From Tetmemena sp. SeJ-2015 (Eukaryota > Ciliophora > Spirotrichea > Sporadotrichida > Oxytrichidae), in the NCBI GenBank assembly GCA_027382625.1, contig JAJKFJ010021309.1, positions 1 through 64,000 on the forward strand: a stretch of DNA of 64,000 nucleotides. The letters run 5' to 3'. The notes below the pieces were generated by a model. The model saw only the letters and a list, made by a program, of their open reading frames with translations. It ran no database searches and had not been told where the DNA came from. A program made the translations under genes and the position numbers. Each line of letters begins with the position of its first letter. The first letter of the stretch is position 1. Positions 1 through 12,500 of this stretch are shown one piece after another.

Positions 1-865
1 TAGCTTGAGCCATTCTAAAACAATGCGAGTCAAGATACAAGCTACATTAGGGTCAAGATCAGCCGATCATTTCAAAAAGATGGATCCTCTTCAGGTAAAA
101 CCTCTCCGCATGGAAACGATCCACTGCAAGGGTGGGTAATGTCAGTTCTACTAGAGAATATATTGTTCACCTATAGAGATCTGTAGAGGAAATTGTAAGT
201 TATCATGTAACTCCATAACACCTCATTGAGGCATTCTTGGTCGAATTAAGACTCTTAATCGCTCAGAAGCAGAGAGGACACCTTAAAAGCTCTGATTGAA
301 GCAATCTGTTGTGCTGGAATTGAGAATGAATCAGTTTTTTTAGCTCTAGCAACATCCTGTACTGGTATCTTGTGCAGAGCATGTTTGCCAGGGGCAGGAT
401 CTAAGTTTCGATACTCTGGAGACTCTGTGCGAGATCTTCTCTAGCTTACTACTGAAGGCTTGAGATGATCTCGTTGAATTAAGTTAGATTAATTGACGGT
501 ATATTTAAGAAACCTTTACCCCTATTTTAAAAATGCTACCTTACCAAGGTCTTCAATTTCTCTATCATTATCAACGATGGAAATCTTTTAGAGTACAATT
601 TTAGAGTTTGAATTTAAATCAACTGCAAAGACATATGGTGCAGTTCGATATGCCATACTTCTATTTCAAAACAGATGCTAATGGAGGTAAAAAGTTCAAG
701 AAATTCCTAGATCCCCACAATTTTAACATTATGATGCAAAGTAAGATGCAAGAGTGGAAGGAAAACGCAATGGATATGTTTGGAGATGCCATTGGAGAAG
801 ATATCAATAACCCTAAATCCAAACACATCGTCTCAAGGAAGAATATCATCAAAATTAATTTTTAA
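1..865 (+). CDS. 3' part of an unrecognised protein gene, cut by the left window edge
   Basis: The frame is open from base 1 with TAA/TAG read as Gln and meets TGA at 466-468. A second open segment (533-865) continues in the same phase if the piece between two CTCTA repeats (439-443 and 560-564) is removed, which joins RDLL to YHYQRWKSF. The joined protein has a hydrophobic, Cys-containing stretch (LATSCTGILCRACLPG) and a basic C-terminal part rich in Phe, Lys and Met. The final frame has no nearby TGA: it runs into TAA at 863-865 and AT-rich DNA. Removing a segment between ATTTTT repeats near 857 and 905 would place a TGA directly after KINF, but that is only a suggestion. No family was recognised. 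The gene converges on the helicase gene, leaving about 130 bp between them. Confidence 0.5.
444..564 (+). other. Candidate IES, pointer CTCTA
   Basis: The segment lies between CTCTA copies at 439-443 and 560-564. It carries in-frame TGAs at 466 and 475. Excision of 121 bp keeps the phase of both flanking open segments. The flanking protein is not conserved enough to prove the junction. Confidence 0.45.
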
Positions 866-993
866 TTGTTGAAATTTAAATATACTTATAATCATAATAC
901 CGTCATTTTTGAGAGAAATTATCTTCATAAGATCGATTTTTAATAATTTTAAGAAAATTTTTTTAAAATAAAATTCTTAAGAAAAGGATTCGA

Positions 994-3900
994 TCATTAG
1001 AAATCTTTTAGCATTTGCTTGAAAAGCCCTCCTTTTTAGATAAACTCATCCACTTTCTTATATCCGTACACCTTATCATTCTTATTCTTGGCCTTATCAA
1101 TTATATATTTCCAATGACAGTTTCTGGTCAAAAGTGTTTCTTTTCCAACCACAATCAAGTGCCTTCTGGCTCTAGTGATAGCCACATTTAATCTCCTGCA
1201 GTCCTCAATAAAGCCTAGATTCCTGGTTCTCACACAACCCACAATAATTATATCCCTCTCTGCACCTTGAAAAGCATCAACAGTTGAAACTTGGATTGCC
1301 TTCAGTGCATCATTCTTTGAGTCAATAATCATCTGATTTATAAGCTCCTCTTGAGCTTTATAAGTCACAATTACTCCAATAGAAAAGTCTGGTGTGTCTG
1401 TGGCTTAACCGTCATTCAAAGTAGAGGGATCTTCATCATCAGAACTTGAAGATGAAGACTCGCCTTTTCCTTCTTGATTTTAGCAAATCAGCCAACACAG
1501 GTAATCCAAGAGAGCAACGATGAAATGAGCTTCATAGTAGTTACGATAGGAAAACTCACTCTTAGATTCTTAACCCTTTTCGGCTGAAATGAAAGTCACT
1601 GGCTGAAACTGTTTGATAAGTTTCTTCCTTGCATTCGCTCTAACTCCATTCTCCAGATAATTTTCATAGAAAAGATCGTTTGCTATCTATGCAATCATAG
1701 GATGGCACTATATCATATTAAGTGAGTGAAAATTTTAATTACTCTATATTAAGTTCGAAGTAAAATGCAGTAAAATTGATCCTTCATAAGCCTGACAAAG
1801 AGTGGTAAATGAGGAAGCATATTTTCATTTCTTGCTCTGTTTTTGCTCTCATCAAGGATTTGTTATTATTGAAGCCTCTTTTCCTTGAAATTGAAAGAGA
1901 TAATAGGAGGAAGTTGCAATGGATCTCCCACAGCTATCAACTTTCTACAGTTGAATCTTGAAATTGGGAGCAAACTTTGAGGCTCAAGCATCTGAGAGCA
2001 TTCATCAAGAATTACTATCTTGAATTGCATGTTCTTCATAACTTCAAAGCCTGTAGATGCACAAGTTGCCCCAACAACACGCTTCTCCATTAAAAGTTTT
2101 ACTCTTTCTTGGATAGTCTGCTCTCTAATATGTTTGATGCTCAACTCAATATTTTAAAGCTCTTCTTAGATATTTTCAGTCATCTTGTGAGCACCTACCG
2201 AGGCAAGCAACTCCTCTCTCATAGTTTCTAATTCCTTAAGAGCCTCCTTATCCGCTTGCTTCTTATTTGATGCTGAGTGGTGAGTGTATCTTAATAAATG
2301 CTTATTAATTTTCTTGAGAGATCCTACTCTCGCAAAGTCTTCAAACTCTTAAGTTATAAATTAACTAATGTAGATGTATTTACAATTTTAACTCAGAATT
2401 CTTAAGCATCAGTAATATTCTATCTACCGCTATATTTGTGAGGGCACACACAAGAATCTTAATTTTTGTGTCTCCAATCAAATCGAGAAGAGTGCAAATG
2501 AAGCGAATTATGGCTACGAGGAGATATGACTTGCCACAGCCAAAAGCACCATGAACTAAAATTACATTTGAGTCTTCAGCAGGATTGCTCGTACTTTCCG
2601 CTACACTAAGAGAGTCCATTACGTCATCAATAGCATCTTAGTTTTCTGGAGCCTTGACTCGTTCTAAAAACCATTTAGTAACCTCATTGAGCACACACTC
2701 TTGATCCCTGTTTAAACGGAACTAAATGCAAGCTGCTTGTCTTACAGCATCAACTAATTTTGGGCAGCACTTTCTTCAGCACCTTAAATTTGGCTTTGCT
2801 ATTCTTGATTGAAAGAATACTGTCAACATAAGGATTCGATCTTTCTTTAAACTCTATCAGATTTTCTATTAAGCTTGAGAAACCGTTCAGATTAACTGAC
2901 TTAAAAGCGTACTTGTACTGATCTACCTTGTTTCTCACATCATCAATTGGCCCGATGATTGAAACTCTTAGCTTTATTTAGCTCTTATCTTTCTTGTTAA
3001 CACCATGCCAACAACTTTTTACAAAGAGCATCTCACTCACGTCATTCAAATTCTGATTTGTTATCAAAGGTCTCTTAATGAGAACCCACAAATCATCGAC
3101 CATCATTTCAAGCCTTGAAAACTATCTCATCAGCTCGGCATCTCCTTGCATGTTCTTAAAGCATATCATAAAAGAGCCTGGTTTCTCTTCATCAGAGTCA
3201 TCTTCACTCTATTTTTCTTCCTCACTCTCAGATTCTTAATCCTATTGATAACCTTAAGCCTGATAAGGCTACTTGGGCTCTTTATACTTTAGCTTTCGCC
3301 TTATTTTTTTTCTTGAGATTCTTGAATTTAGCATTTTAGATGACTCTTTAATTGCCTTGACTTGGCTTATTATATTAGAGGTTAATAGGAAATATTTTCA
3401 TCTCTGTTCTCTAATTATCATAGTCCTCTTTTATGGCATATTTGAGCATTTCTAATACGGCTAAGATGAAGAAACCAGCATAAGATTCTCTATTTTGAAG
3501 GATTTGTGCTCTTGGAAACTAATAGATTGGGTGTCGAATTGAAAAGTCTATCATAGCCTCACTAAATGATTTGATTTATTGATTTCTCTCTTAAATTGCC
3601 CTCTCGTGGGCATCTTTTAGCCTCTCAAGAGCGTTCTGTTTTTAAATTTGATCTGTAAGAAGTCTCTTGTGCATAGGGGAAGAGATCTTCTTTTCCACTG
3701 TGCTTGACTAAAACTTATTATACTCATGATGGCCTTCTTAATCAGTGGTTTTGGAAATCTCATCAAATTTCCTTTTCTTCTTACTCTCTTCAATAAGTTT
3801 TTTAGAATCGGCTCTATTGCCCTAATCTTTTTGATTTTAGCTTGATTCATCTTGCTCATCTATTTAATCATTCTAACTTTATTTTAGCTCCTCAAGCTCC

Positions 3901-5449
3901 ATCAATTTGTCTTAGCTGTTAGTAGTTCTCTACTACTTCTAATTTCTAGGGTCTTGAAATGCTAAATACTACTTTTCAAATTCAGAGCGCTTAGAAGTGT
4001 CAAGGTCCTAGGGAACGGGTAAGTTTAGACCCTACTCCTAAGCCACTCTTTTGATAAGGTGAGAAATATCCTGTACAACCCCAGAACCTTTGCTTTTCTT
4101 TTCTCTTGCCTAAGTATCATCCTGTGCTTAGGTTTAGTTTTTATCTTTGGAGGCTTGAGAGTTCATGAAGTTAGCAACAGAGAATTTTTAAGTCTCCTGA
4201 TCATCTTCCCCTTCTTCATCTGACTCACCTTTGAACACATTAAGATCATCTTTATGATCTAGTCCTCTAAAGCTTTGATCTGTCTCAAGGAAAGATTATT
4301 TTAAGCCTTCAAATCCTCGTCAACACCTAAATGTCCCTCCTTCTCTCTTCTTTCCTTCGCTTCTTGCCTCTTTAAAGCAACTTGCCTTAGATACTCATCA
4401 TAGTCTTTGTTACCGCTGGCCTCTTCAACTTCTTGACCAAGATTTAAGGTTGGGTTCCTCATATTCATCTTAATGTTGTAGCCATGGTTTTGAGCTGAGC
4501 TATTAGCTGATGATGCTATTCCATTATCTGAGAAGACTTAGTTTCGTAAAATATTGGCCCTCTTTTAAACCTCTTGAAGTTGCTGTTAGTCTCTTTTCGC
4601 CTATAACTATCTCTACCTTTCTTATTCAAGCTGAGCTGGATTAACTGAGTTGTCCTCATCGCTGTCGTTAATAATCTCCTGTACTTTTTAAGGACATTTG
4701 AAAGCCTTCTTTGGGAATCCCAGAGTGGCTTTTTTCACGCCAGCATTCATAGTGATGGGAAGTCCTTTGCCAACAGATCCTGTCTTCTCTCCCTTAATCA
4801 TGATTGGACTCTTCTTCTCCATTTCAGATTTAGTCTTTGAAGACTTAGATCGCCTTGCTTCGAACTGAGATTCTCGCCTCACTGATAACCTCCCTTCTTT
4901 TCTTCTACCCTAATAAAAATATTTAAGCATGCAACAAGTGATTTACTTCTATTCTAACTATAAACTTGTTGAGTATAAATTCCTCATCTTCTTTCAAGTC
5001 TGGTAGAATCCTGAAAAATTTGCTATCCAGCTAATTTGTTCTGCAGCTTCTTGCAAACAGAATCAACTAAATAACATAAGATAAATGCACAAAAATAACA
5101 TAACATAGAATTGATGGTATTTCGAAATAGTAATTACCTTTGCATTCTTGATGTGATACTCCATAAATCCGTCTTCCCAAACTTTTTATTTTTGTTTAAG
5201 ATGCTTCGTGTACTGGACATCGTAGTATTCAACTTCGACTGAAACTTAATCATTTGGCCCAAGATGAAGGAAGCCTTCGCTTGTTGAAAGCGTGACTCCA
5301 TTACTCTGCGAGCCATAATTCTGATAGGGATTTTAGCTTTGATGAGGGAAATTATTCTGGGAGGGGGCATAGTTTTAATCTCCCTGATAACTTGGCTATT
5401 ATTGAGGTGGGCCGTGGAGCCTCCTATTTTAAGCTGCATTTTTGTTCAT
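994..5449 (-). CDS. ZGRF1: ZGRF1-like superfamily 1 DNA/RNA helicase
   Basis: Minus-strand gene starting at ATG 5449 (MNKNAAQNRRLHG) and ending at TGA 994. The N-terminus carries a DUF2439-type domain (VEYYDVQYTKHLKQKQKVWEDGF, then a segment ending EEFILNKFIVRIE). A long Gln/Glu/Lys-rich linker follows, then the helicase: P-loop GAFGCGKS, Walker B DECSQ, GDPLQLPP, the LLRTQYRCHP motif, motif V STVDAFQGAERD and motif VI RRLNVAITRARR. The DUF2439 plus UPF1-like helicase order is that of ZGRF1, a 5'-3' helicase acting in homologous recombination and crosslink repair (family knowledge). No GRF zinc finger was identified. Three GT-AG introns fit: 5067-5137, 4910-4946 and 1708-1742. One IES lies at 4242-4291. 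The gene uses TAA and TAG as Gln dozens of times and TGA only as stop. Confidence 0.9.
4242..4291 (-). other. IES in helicase gene, pointer AAGAT (ATCTT on coding strand)
   Basis: AAGAT occurs at 4242-4246 and 4292-4296. Unexcised, the acidic linker frame changes abruptly. Removing 50 bp joins the preceding KAQNN to LNVFKGESDEEGEDD in one frame that stays open into the helicase domain. Confidence 0.8.
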
Positions 5450-5608
5450 TTTAAATTCAAATTAGTAACAAAGGATATAATTTAAAAACTAATAAAATGA
5501 GAGATTTTTCTGAATTATTTTCTTGTCTTTCTTTATCGTTTAGATTTAAAGGCTTAGAAATTATGGTAATGATTTTTTTATTTATTTAAATAAATATAGA
5601 AAGATAAA

Positions 5609-8600
5609 ATGTTTGATATCTAAACAAGGCAGCAGCACTCTAAAAGCCAAATAAAAGCAAAAAATATCTTTCCTATTAAGGTCCTAATACCCTAACTTTC
5701 TCATTTGAATTTGAACCTATAAGTATCTCTCACATAGTATGATATCATAAATAACCTTGATAATAGCCTCTACTCAAAGTTACAGTATTACATTTTTTCA
5801 GAATAACAAATTCCATTTTTAAAAATAAAAACTCATCAAAGGAACAAGAAAAAGAGCTGTGCTTCATACCTAACCATAATTTAAAAGAATTCATTAGAAA
5901 TCCAAGGCAGTTTCTCCATGACTAGGTCATTCTCTATTTCTTGGTCTAAATTCAGATAAATACACATCCTCATATCATCAATATCATCACTCAGACCTCT
6001 CCCACTAATAATTTACAGCAAATTGCGAAAGCGGAAATTTATTTAGGACTTTAAATTTATTAATTTTCATATCTGAAGGAGATAACACTATTTAGAGTGT
6101 TGGTTTAATTTATTATCATTTTTGTTTTTTAAGTTGGATAGATTCCTTTGGTTGATATAATCCTAAATTTTTCAAGCCTGAGAGAATTTTTTCTTCAATA
6201 CTTGCTCTCTTAAGAAACCTTTCTCCCTTTAAAAGTTAATAAATAGAGCTCTGACTAAGAGAGAAGAAAAAGAGGACTTATTATTTAAGAGTTTAAGAGA
6301 CTGTTCGAAAATCGAGAACTACATGAATCGTAGCTAGAATTGAAATTTATAGAGGGAGGTTTACTTTAAGATATTTAAGATGATGATTGTGAGTGGAATT
6401 CAATTTTGAAATAGATATTGGAATAGGAGAAGCCAATACAAATTTTAATCATCAACCACTCTGTTTAGAAAAGCGAGTTCACTATCACATAATAATATTA
6501 TTTTTATTCAAACTTTATCAGGCAGATTGAGGAGGAAAGATTGTATTTGAATTTAAACTTAAATATGACAAAGGCTTTTTAAAATTCCTAGCAATTCAAA
6601 GAAAAGATGGCATAAGAAAATTAAGCGTTCTTCAAAATAGATAAAAGATAATTAAAAAATAAAAATGACTTCATTTAAATTCTAAAAAGGATGCTACTTG
6701 GGTTAACATAAAATAACTCCCTTAAAGCAGAGCACATTATACTTTGCGATAAACAGATACTTTTAAAACTAGAAGATTATAAGATGACGAATTTTCACGA
6801 AATTGATGAGCAGGATTTTCAAGAAAAAATGATTATCTCTTCTTCTATTGATATTTATATAAAGAAATATTTTAAAGATGTCTAACTCCAAGCTTTGGAA
6901 TAAGTGTGTCAATTGGAAGTGGAATAAAAGTTAGCGCAGATAATCTAAGAAAAAGAGAAGGAGGAATAGTGCAACTTGAAAGAAATAAAAGTATAGTTGG
7001 CATATTTTAAAATAAAAATAAACTAATTATTTAAAGGGTATTCATCTTGGTTTTAATGAAACTATTTTTAGCTATAGTAAGCTGAGAAGCAAACTATTTA
7101 TTTAACTTTGATGGAGAAAAAATTAGATTAAATGAATGATAAGATGGATTTGATTCTGACTTTATTGTAATCTTATTGAAAAGAAGAAGAAAGGGTAAAC
7201 CTTACAGATAAATAAACAAAGTAGTAACCTCAAATAACACAATAAATGAAGAAAGATTAAGGATTGGACATTGAAAATTAAAGGAAAATCATAATGGGTT
7301 CACGGCAGACGTGAATTCACTTAATCCTCCTAGCAACTTTTAAAATAACTCATACTCTAATTAAAACTAAAGTGAATCTACTTAAAGGAAAAGCTATTAG
7401 CAAAATCATTTTTCTCATATAAATGATAATAACCATGATCGATAGAGTTAAAGCAGCCATCTCAAAATAATTAACGACCCCAAATTGACTTCACACAATT
7501 CAGTTATGCCTTCTCAAATTGCCAATGAAAGTCCAATGTTTGACTAGAATCTAGGCCCTCTTTCTAAGAATTTTTATAAATTAAATGTTTTTAAACCATA
7601 GATCTTCAATACATGTGGACTAGATGATGCTTCTCAGTCCTCCTTAAAATTTCTAGCTGTCTCAAAAGCATCTTCTTTCCCCACAACCATATTAATATAT
7701 TCTATAAATAGATGAAGTAGATGTAAAACTAGATGCCGCTTCATCCTGCACTCATGATTGGCTTTCCAAGCAACAACAACGGGCCTTAAAAATCATCATC
7801 TGCAACTTCTCTTAAAACTCCTGCTTCAATAAACTCTGAGAAAATTTTTGAAGGAGTTGAGAAATAAAGAGCCCCAGATAACTTTAATGGTTAATATGCA
7901 CAATAAGATTCCTAGTACAGAGTGAGAAATAAGGAGTCTCATCTAAGAATAGGTAACCAAACCAAGTCTTAATGAAGATGATATAGTAACAAAAATGTCT
8001 CATCCTGTGATTACTATTGACAAGTTTAAGGTTTTCTTAATAAATATTTTTTAAAATAATTTCCATTTTAAGGTGAGCTCAAGTGAATTAGAGCTAAAAA
8101 TTAGCTAGTCCGAAGACAATAAGCGAATAAGTTAAGCAGGCAAGAACCTTTATAATTCAGAAGGCATTAAGGAGCTACCAGACTAATCTAAAAATTTATT
8201 GATTAAATTTTATAAAATTAATCTCAAAAGAGTGACAAAGAAATTGAAGTCAATTTTAAACCTAATAAGAAGACAATGAAGATGAAATTGCAAGCCACCC
8301 TTATTTTTTATTTCCTCTACTACTAAAGAGAGATTCAAGGAAGTACTGTTTTCCCAAATTCAATTTCACCCTCCAAAACGATTTTAAACTCATTAAAGCT
8401 TCTAATCCTTTAATAGCGCAATTATATTAGTCAGCTTGAAAAATACTGGCCAAGCCCCTATTCCTAAATGCTTCAATTATTTTTGTTATAAGCAGATAAT
8501 TTTCTTCGGAGTGATAAACGGAACTTCCATCTCTTCTAATCAAGTTTAGATAGAGCGCAAGGAAACGGAAAGCTTAGAATTCAAATTAGGAAAGAAAGAA

Positions 8601-9250
8601 TCCTCTCTCTTTGATTTATAAATAATGATTTTAAAAGAAAATTTATAAAATAATTAAGATTAAACTACTGGTGAGCTTTTGATCCCATTGGACATTTCAT
8701 TTGAACTCTTTTGTGTTGAAAACAATGAAATCATATACAAATCAATTAAAGCCAAATTAAATTTGATTTCCTCTTGAAAAAAATATTTGCAGTTCATAGT
8801 GATTAGTCATTAGCATATCCAATCAATATTTAGAAAGCAAGTTTTAATATATTTTGCGAAATTTAATTCAGCTATGGAAGAAAAAACTTTCCTAAATGAA
8901 GGTGGAGGAGTAAATCATGCAGCTCTTTTAGTCTGTAATACCAATAGGATAACCAAACTATCGAAGTCTATCATAAAAGAAATGTAAGTTAAAAGTAATA
9001 ACGTAGTCACTTGATCGAATGTATGCACTGAAACACTTTGAGATAATAATCTTAGAGGTTAAAATGTTAGATGATTGATTGCTATTTAGACAATAATGTT
9101 TAATCAAAGGGACTATAGTAAGAATTTTAATTAAAATCGATGATTGGTTTAAGTACTAATTGGAGAGTTGCAACTTCGTGTCAGTTGAAATCGCAGATTC
9201 TCCCCTGATCTGCAGCTTGCTCGATAGCTTATCAAAAATTAATATGAGTT
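5609..9250 (+). CDS. Unrecognised Gln/Asn/Ser-rich protein gene, several IESs unresolved
   Basis: Coding texture on the plus strand starts near ATG 5609 and runs to roughly 9040-9290, switching frame several times. Recognisable coding blocks include a Lys/Glu-rich block near 5830-5940, a His/Ser-rich block near 5950-6060, a coiled-coil-like block 6170-7050 (rich in Gln, Leu, Glu, Lys), an Asn/Ser/Gln-rich block 7300-7650, and MIGFPSNNNGPQ onward from about 7754. Two GT-AG introns fit well: about 7658-7710, and a 31-nt one ending just before a block beginning VTKPSLNEDDIV. An IES is called at 8190-8224. The last 600 bp show several alternative frames, so the stop is not fixed; the region could even hold two genes. 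No domain was recognised. The start and the general coding call are inference from codon pattern. Confidence 0.45.
8190..8224 (+). other. IES, pointer TAATCT
   Basis: TAATCT lies at 8184-8189 and 8219-8224 around a very AT-rich 35-bp segment without a GT donor. Excision joins LPDQS to QKSDKEIEVNFK in one open frame. Confidence 0.75.
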
Positions 9251-9523
9251 TCTTCTTTAATCATCTCAGGAGCACCTCTCAGTAGTGAATATGACTCGCG
9301 CAGTCATTTAATCCTCATCATCGTCTTCATTAAAACTCGTGTCGCTTATAACTCTTGACTGAGCACTCCCAGACAAAAGTTGCAAGGATGAAAGTTTTTA
9401 AATTTCTTGCTGAATCGAATGGTGTAATTATTATTTAAATCTGACACACTTCAAATGCCATTGATAAATTCTATTAAATTAATATCTAATTTAATTCTCT
9501 TTTTTATTAAAATCTCAGCTATA

Positions 9524-12500
9524 ATGACACTTGCACAACCTAAGCATGTCGAGAAGTTTGTTTAACCACATGTGAATTTAGTTAACGCTGAAAATGTAAG
9601 TTTGGTGACTAAACGTTTTTTAAGTTTTCCATAAAACGGACAAGAGTATTATACCTGAGAATCTAAAGGAAAAGAATTGTTAAATGCAAGCTCTTCATGT
9701 GCTCTTATCTTTCTTCTTCTAATTAAAGCCTCTTTATAAACGTTAATTTTAAAAAGAATGGCTGCTCCTGACGTTCTCAAACTCCATCAGCAACAACAAA
9801 AAACTCAGTTTGCTCAAGCTTGCATGAGAGCTCGATCAGGCCAATCTGATCTCCACGACTCCTGCCAGTTAACCAGCACGCAGCAAGTCACCAAGGCCAA
9901 CCTCAAATCAGTTGGCGACTCGACCCTCTCAAAGACCTTGGGTGAGTTCACTCGAACTTGCCGAGGGTGAGAACTAAAGATGGTCGAGGGAGTTCGGAGG
10001 TTCAGTTCCACCGCCAACTGATTTGAGGTCGGCCTCGGTGGGTTGCTGCGTCCTGGTTGACTGGCAGGAGTCGTGGAGGACAGACTGGCCGGGTAGAGCT
10101 CCCATTCTAGCTTGACCAAACTGCGTTTTATGTTTTTGCTAATGGAGTTGGAGAACGTCAGGAGCAGCCATTCTTTTAACGTTTATAAAGAGGTTTTAAT
10201 TAGAAGAAGAAAGATAAGAGCTCATGAAGAGCTTGCATTTAAGAATTATTTTCCTTTTTATTCTCAGGTATAATACTTCGTTTAGCTAACAAAAGAGTTG
10301 GACAGTTTAAAAAGCGAATATGAATTAAAGTTACAGCAGCTAGAGCATTTTAAGTCAGAGCTGGCTCTCAGTCAAAGCCAAGCTCAGTATCTTGAGACGG
10401 CAGAGCATTAAACTCAGATGAGACTCTCTAAGTTTCTAAACAGCACAGCAGCTATGAATAACATGAGTAACTTATCTAACTCTATTCTTAGTGGGCAAGC
10501 AGTTTCCTCATATGTCTAAAAGCATCACAAGAGCATTGATAGTTATAATTATTCTATTTGAAGCATGGTAAACTTGAATGTTATGACAAGCAACCCAATG
10601 AAAGCCTTTTCCCCTTTCATGACTCTGAGAGTATCACTCAATACCAATGGTATTGATGAGCTAAGTCAGAAGATGGAAGATCTTATTATAAAGTTAGAGA
10701 GCATATATTCTTCCTAAGAAAGCGAGGATATGTAAACTGAGATCCTGGGAAGGATGAGGAGCGATATGTTGCAATAGAAGGAGTGCGATCACTTTACGCT
10801 TTAAAAGATACTGCCTGATGTGAGAGATATGAGCAACACCATGCAGATGTTCCTCCACACCAAATTTGTGAATCAAACCAGGGTCAATAAACCTAAGAGC
10901 TTAGAACTTATTGTAATACAATTTAGAAATTGGATTACTGCAATGAGTGGGATAAATAAATGCAAAGCCGAGATGAATGAATTCAACGCCAATAAGGCTG
11001 ATAGACTAATTGCCAAAAGAAATGAACTCATAGAAGAGGAAAGAGAACATTAAGATCTTTAAAAGGTAATGGACACTAAGGAGAAGTAACTAGACAATTT
11101 CAAGAAGAAGCTAGCTATATTAAAGAAAGAAAATGAGTCAGTGAAGATAGATGAAATTATCACTAAGTTCTTCGAAAAAAGAAACATTGAAGAGGATGCA
11201 CTTAATAAAATGGAAGTTCTGTGTCATCTCGAAACATTCATGATTAGGAGGAAGGAAACCAATGATTTCATTGAAGAGGATGACTTGAAATCTGTCAAAG
11301 TATATAAGGTCTTGGTACTTGCCTTACATAAATCGCTATCGTTTAAGAACAAAATCTGGCCCCCTCCTTCTACAAAAGTAGCATTTTTCGGTGTCAAGAA
11401 GAGAAGCACCAATTCATCTATGTCGTTTATATTTTTCCATAGACATAACTCCAACTTAAACTCCAAAGGCATCACACAAGTATGACACTAAATAATCACC
11501 TGCTCATGCGGAATACTCTTTAGCCAAACTCACTAATCTCCAGCAAAAAGAGAAGTAAGGGCAAGAATAAAACAGGAGAATTAAGGTGAGATGGGCTCAG
11601 TTGAAAGATATGTTTGATTTGCAAAGATGCGAAGACTTCTTAGTCAAGCAGTATGAGAAAGTGATGATTTTGAATTAACTATTGAATGTCAGCTTCGATG
11701 AAATGACTACCGAGAAGAATAAAAAGAAGCTGCTACTTGAAGAATTGCAAAAAGAATTGGAGAGATATAAAGAGGAGTGGATTAGTTCCCAGAAATTCCT
11801 TGTAAGTTATTCTTCACACTTATGATAAAACTGAATAAGATACTCTCTTTTCTTGCATAGTCTTCACTAATTTTAATGATTATATAGAATGAGGATGAGA
11901 ATTACTTGCCAGAGTCATATACAAACATGCTATTCTTGTTTGATAACTATCTGAAGGTGAATGAATTGAAAGGCAAGATATTCTAGAGGAAGCAATTTAG
12001 GAAAAAGATTTTTCAATTCTTGAATGATCTGATGATAAAGTAACTACCTTCCTTTCCTTGTTCATCTTTATTCTAGAATAAGTTACAAACTTGATAAGCT
12101 GAAGCAAGTGGCTCCTCAATTAGAGTTCTACAAATTGGCTTAGATAGTGCAGAAATTTATGAGCGATATACTGAAGAATCAAAAGTAGGAGCTTACAGAG
12201 GAAGAGGAAAAAGTTCTCAAACTTATGAGAGCCAAGTCTAAGTCTAAAAAGCTATAATCCTCTGCTTTGCTAGTCATGAATTTAACAGCTCTGAAAAAGA
12301 AGCAGACCTCAGGATAGTCCACGTCAGCTACCTCACTAATAGAATGAGTGAGAATTCTAGCTCCACTCATCAACTTAACATCCCAGAGGACAAAGGGAAA
12401 TCTCCTAATCAACAATAGATGGTCAGCTTCTTTAGGAATCATTTATCTTAATTTATCCCAGCTCGTCAGTTAAGAGCAAGAAGAATGGCAAGAACAAGAA

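Noticed and set aside
5134..5439. A 101-residue minus-strand open frame starting MQLKIGGSTAHL.
   Set aside because: It is a shadow: the DUF2439 domain of the helicase is encoded in another phase across the same bases, with an intron in the expected place.
5950..6080. An ESGNL motif suggesting a cytosolic carboxypeptidase.
   Set aside because: None of the zinc-binding or catalytic motifs of that family follow in any frame.
9140..9330. A kinase-like fragment on plus (YALKHF near 9024, then DDWFKYQLE) and a P-type ATPase-like LRGAPEMI on minus in the same bases.
   Set aside because: Both are short, lie in conflicting frames and have no supporting motifs upstream or downstream where such large families must continue.
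12305..12430. 13-14 nt introns (GTGAGAATTCTAG and GTCAGCTTCTTTAG) in the large coiled-coil gene.
   Set aside because: They would be far shorter than any other intron here, and alternative frame solutions exist. Left as unresolved IES or intron boundaries.
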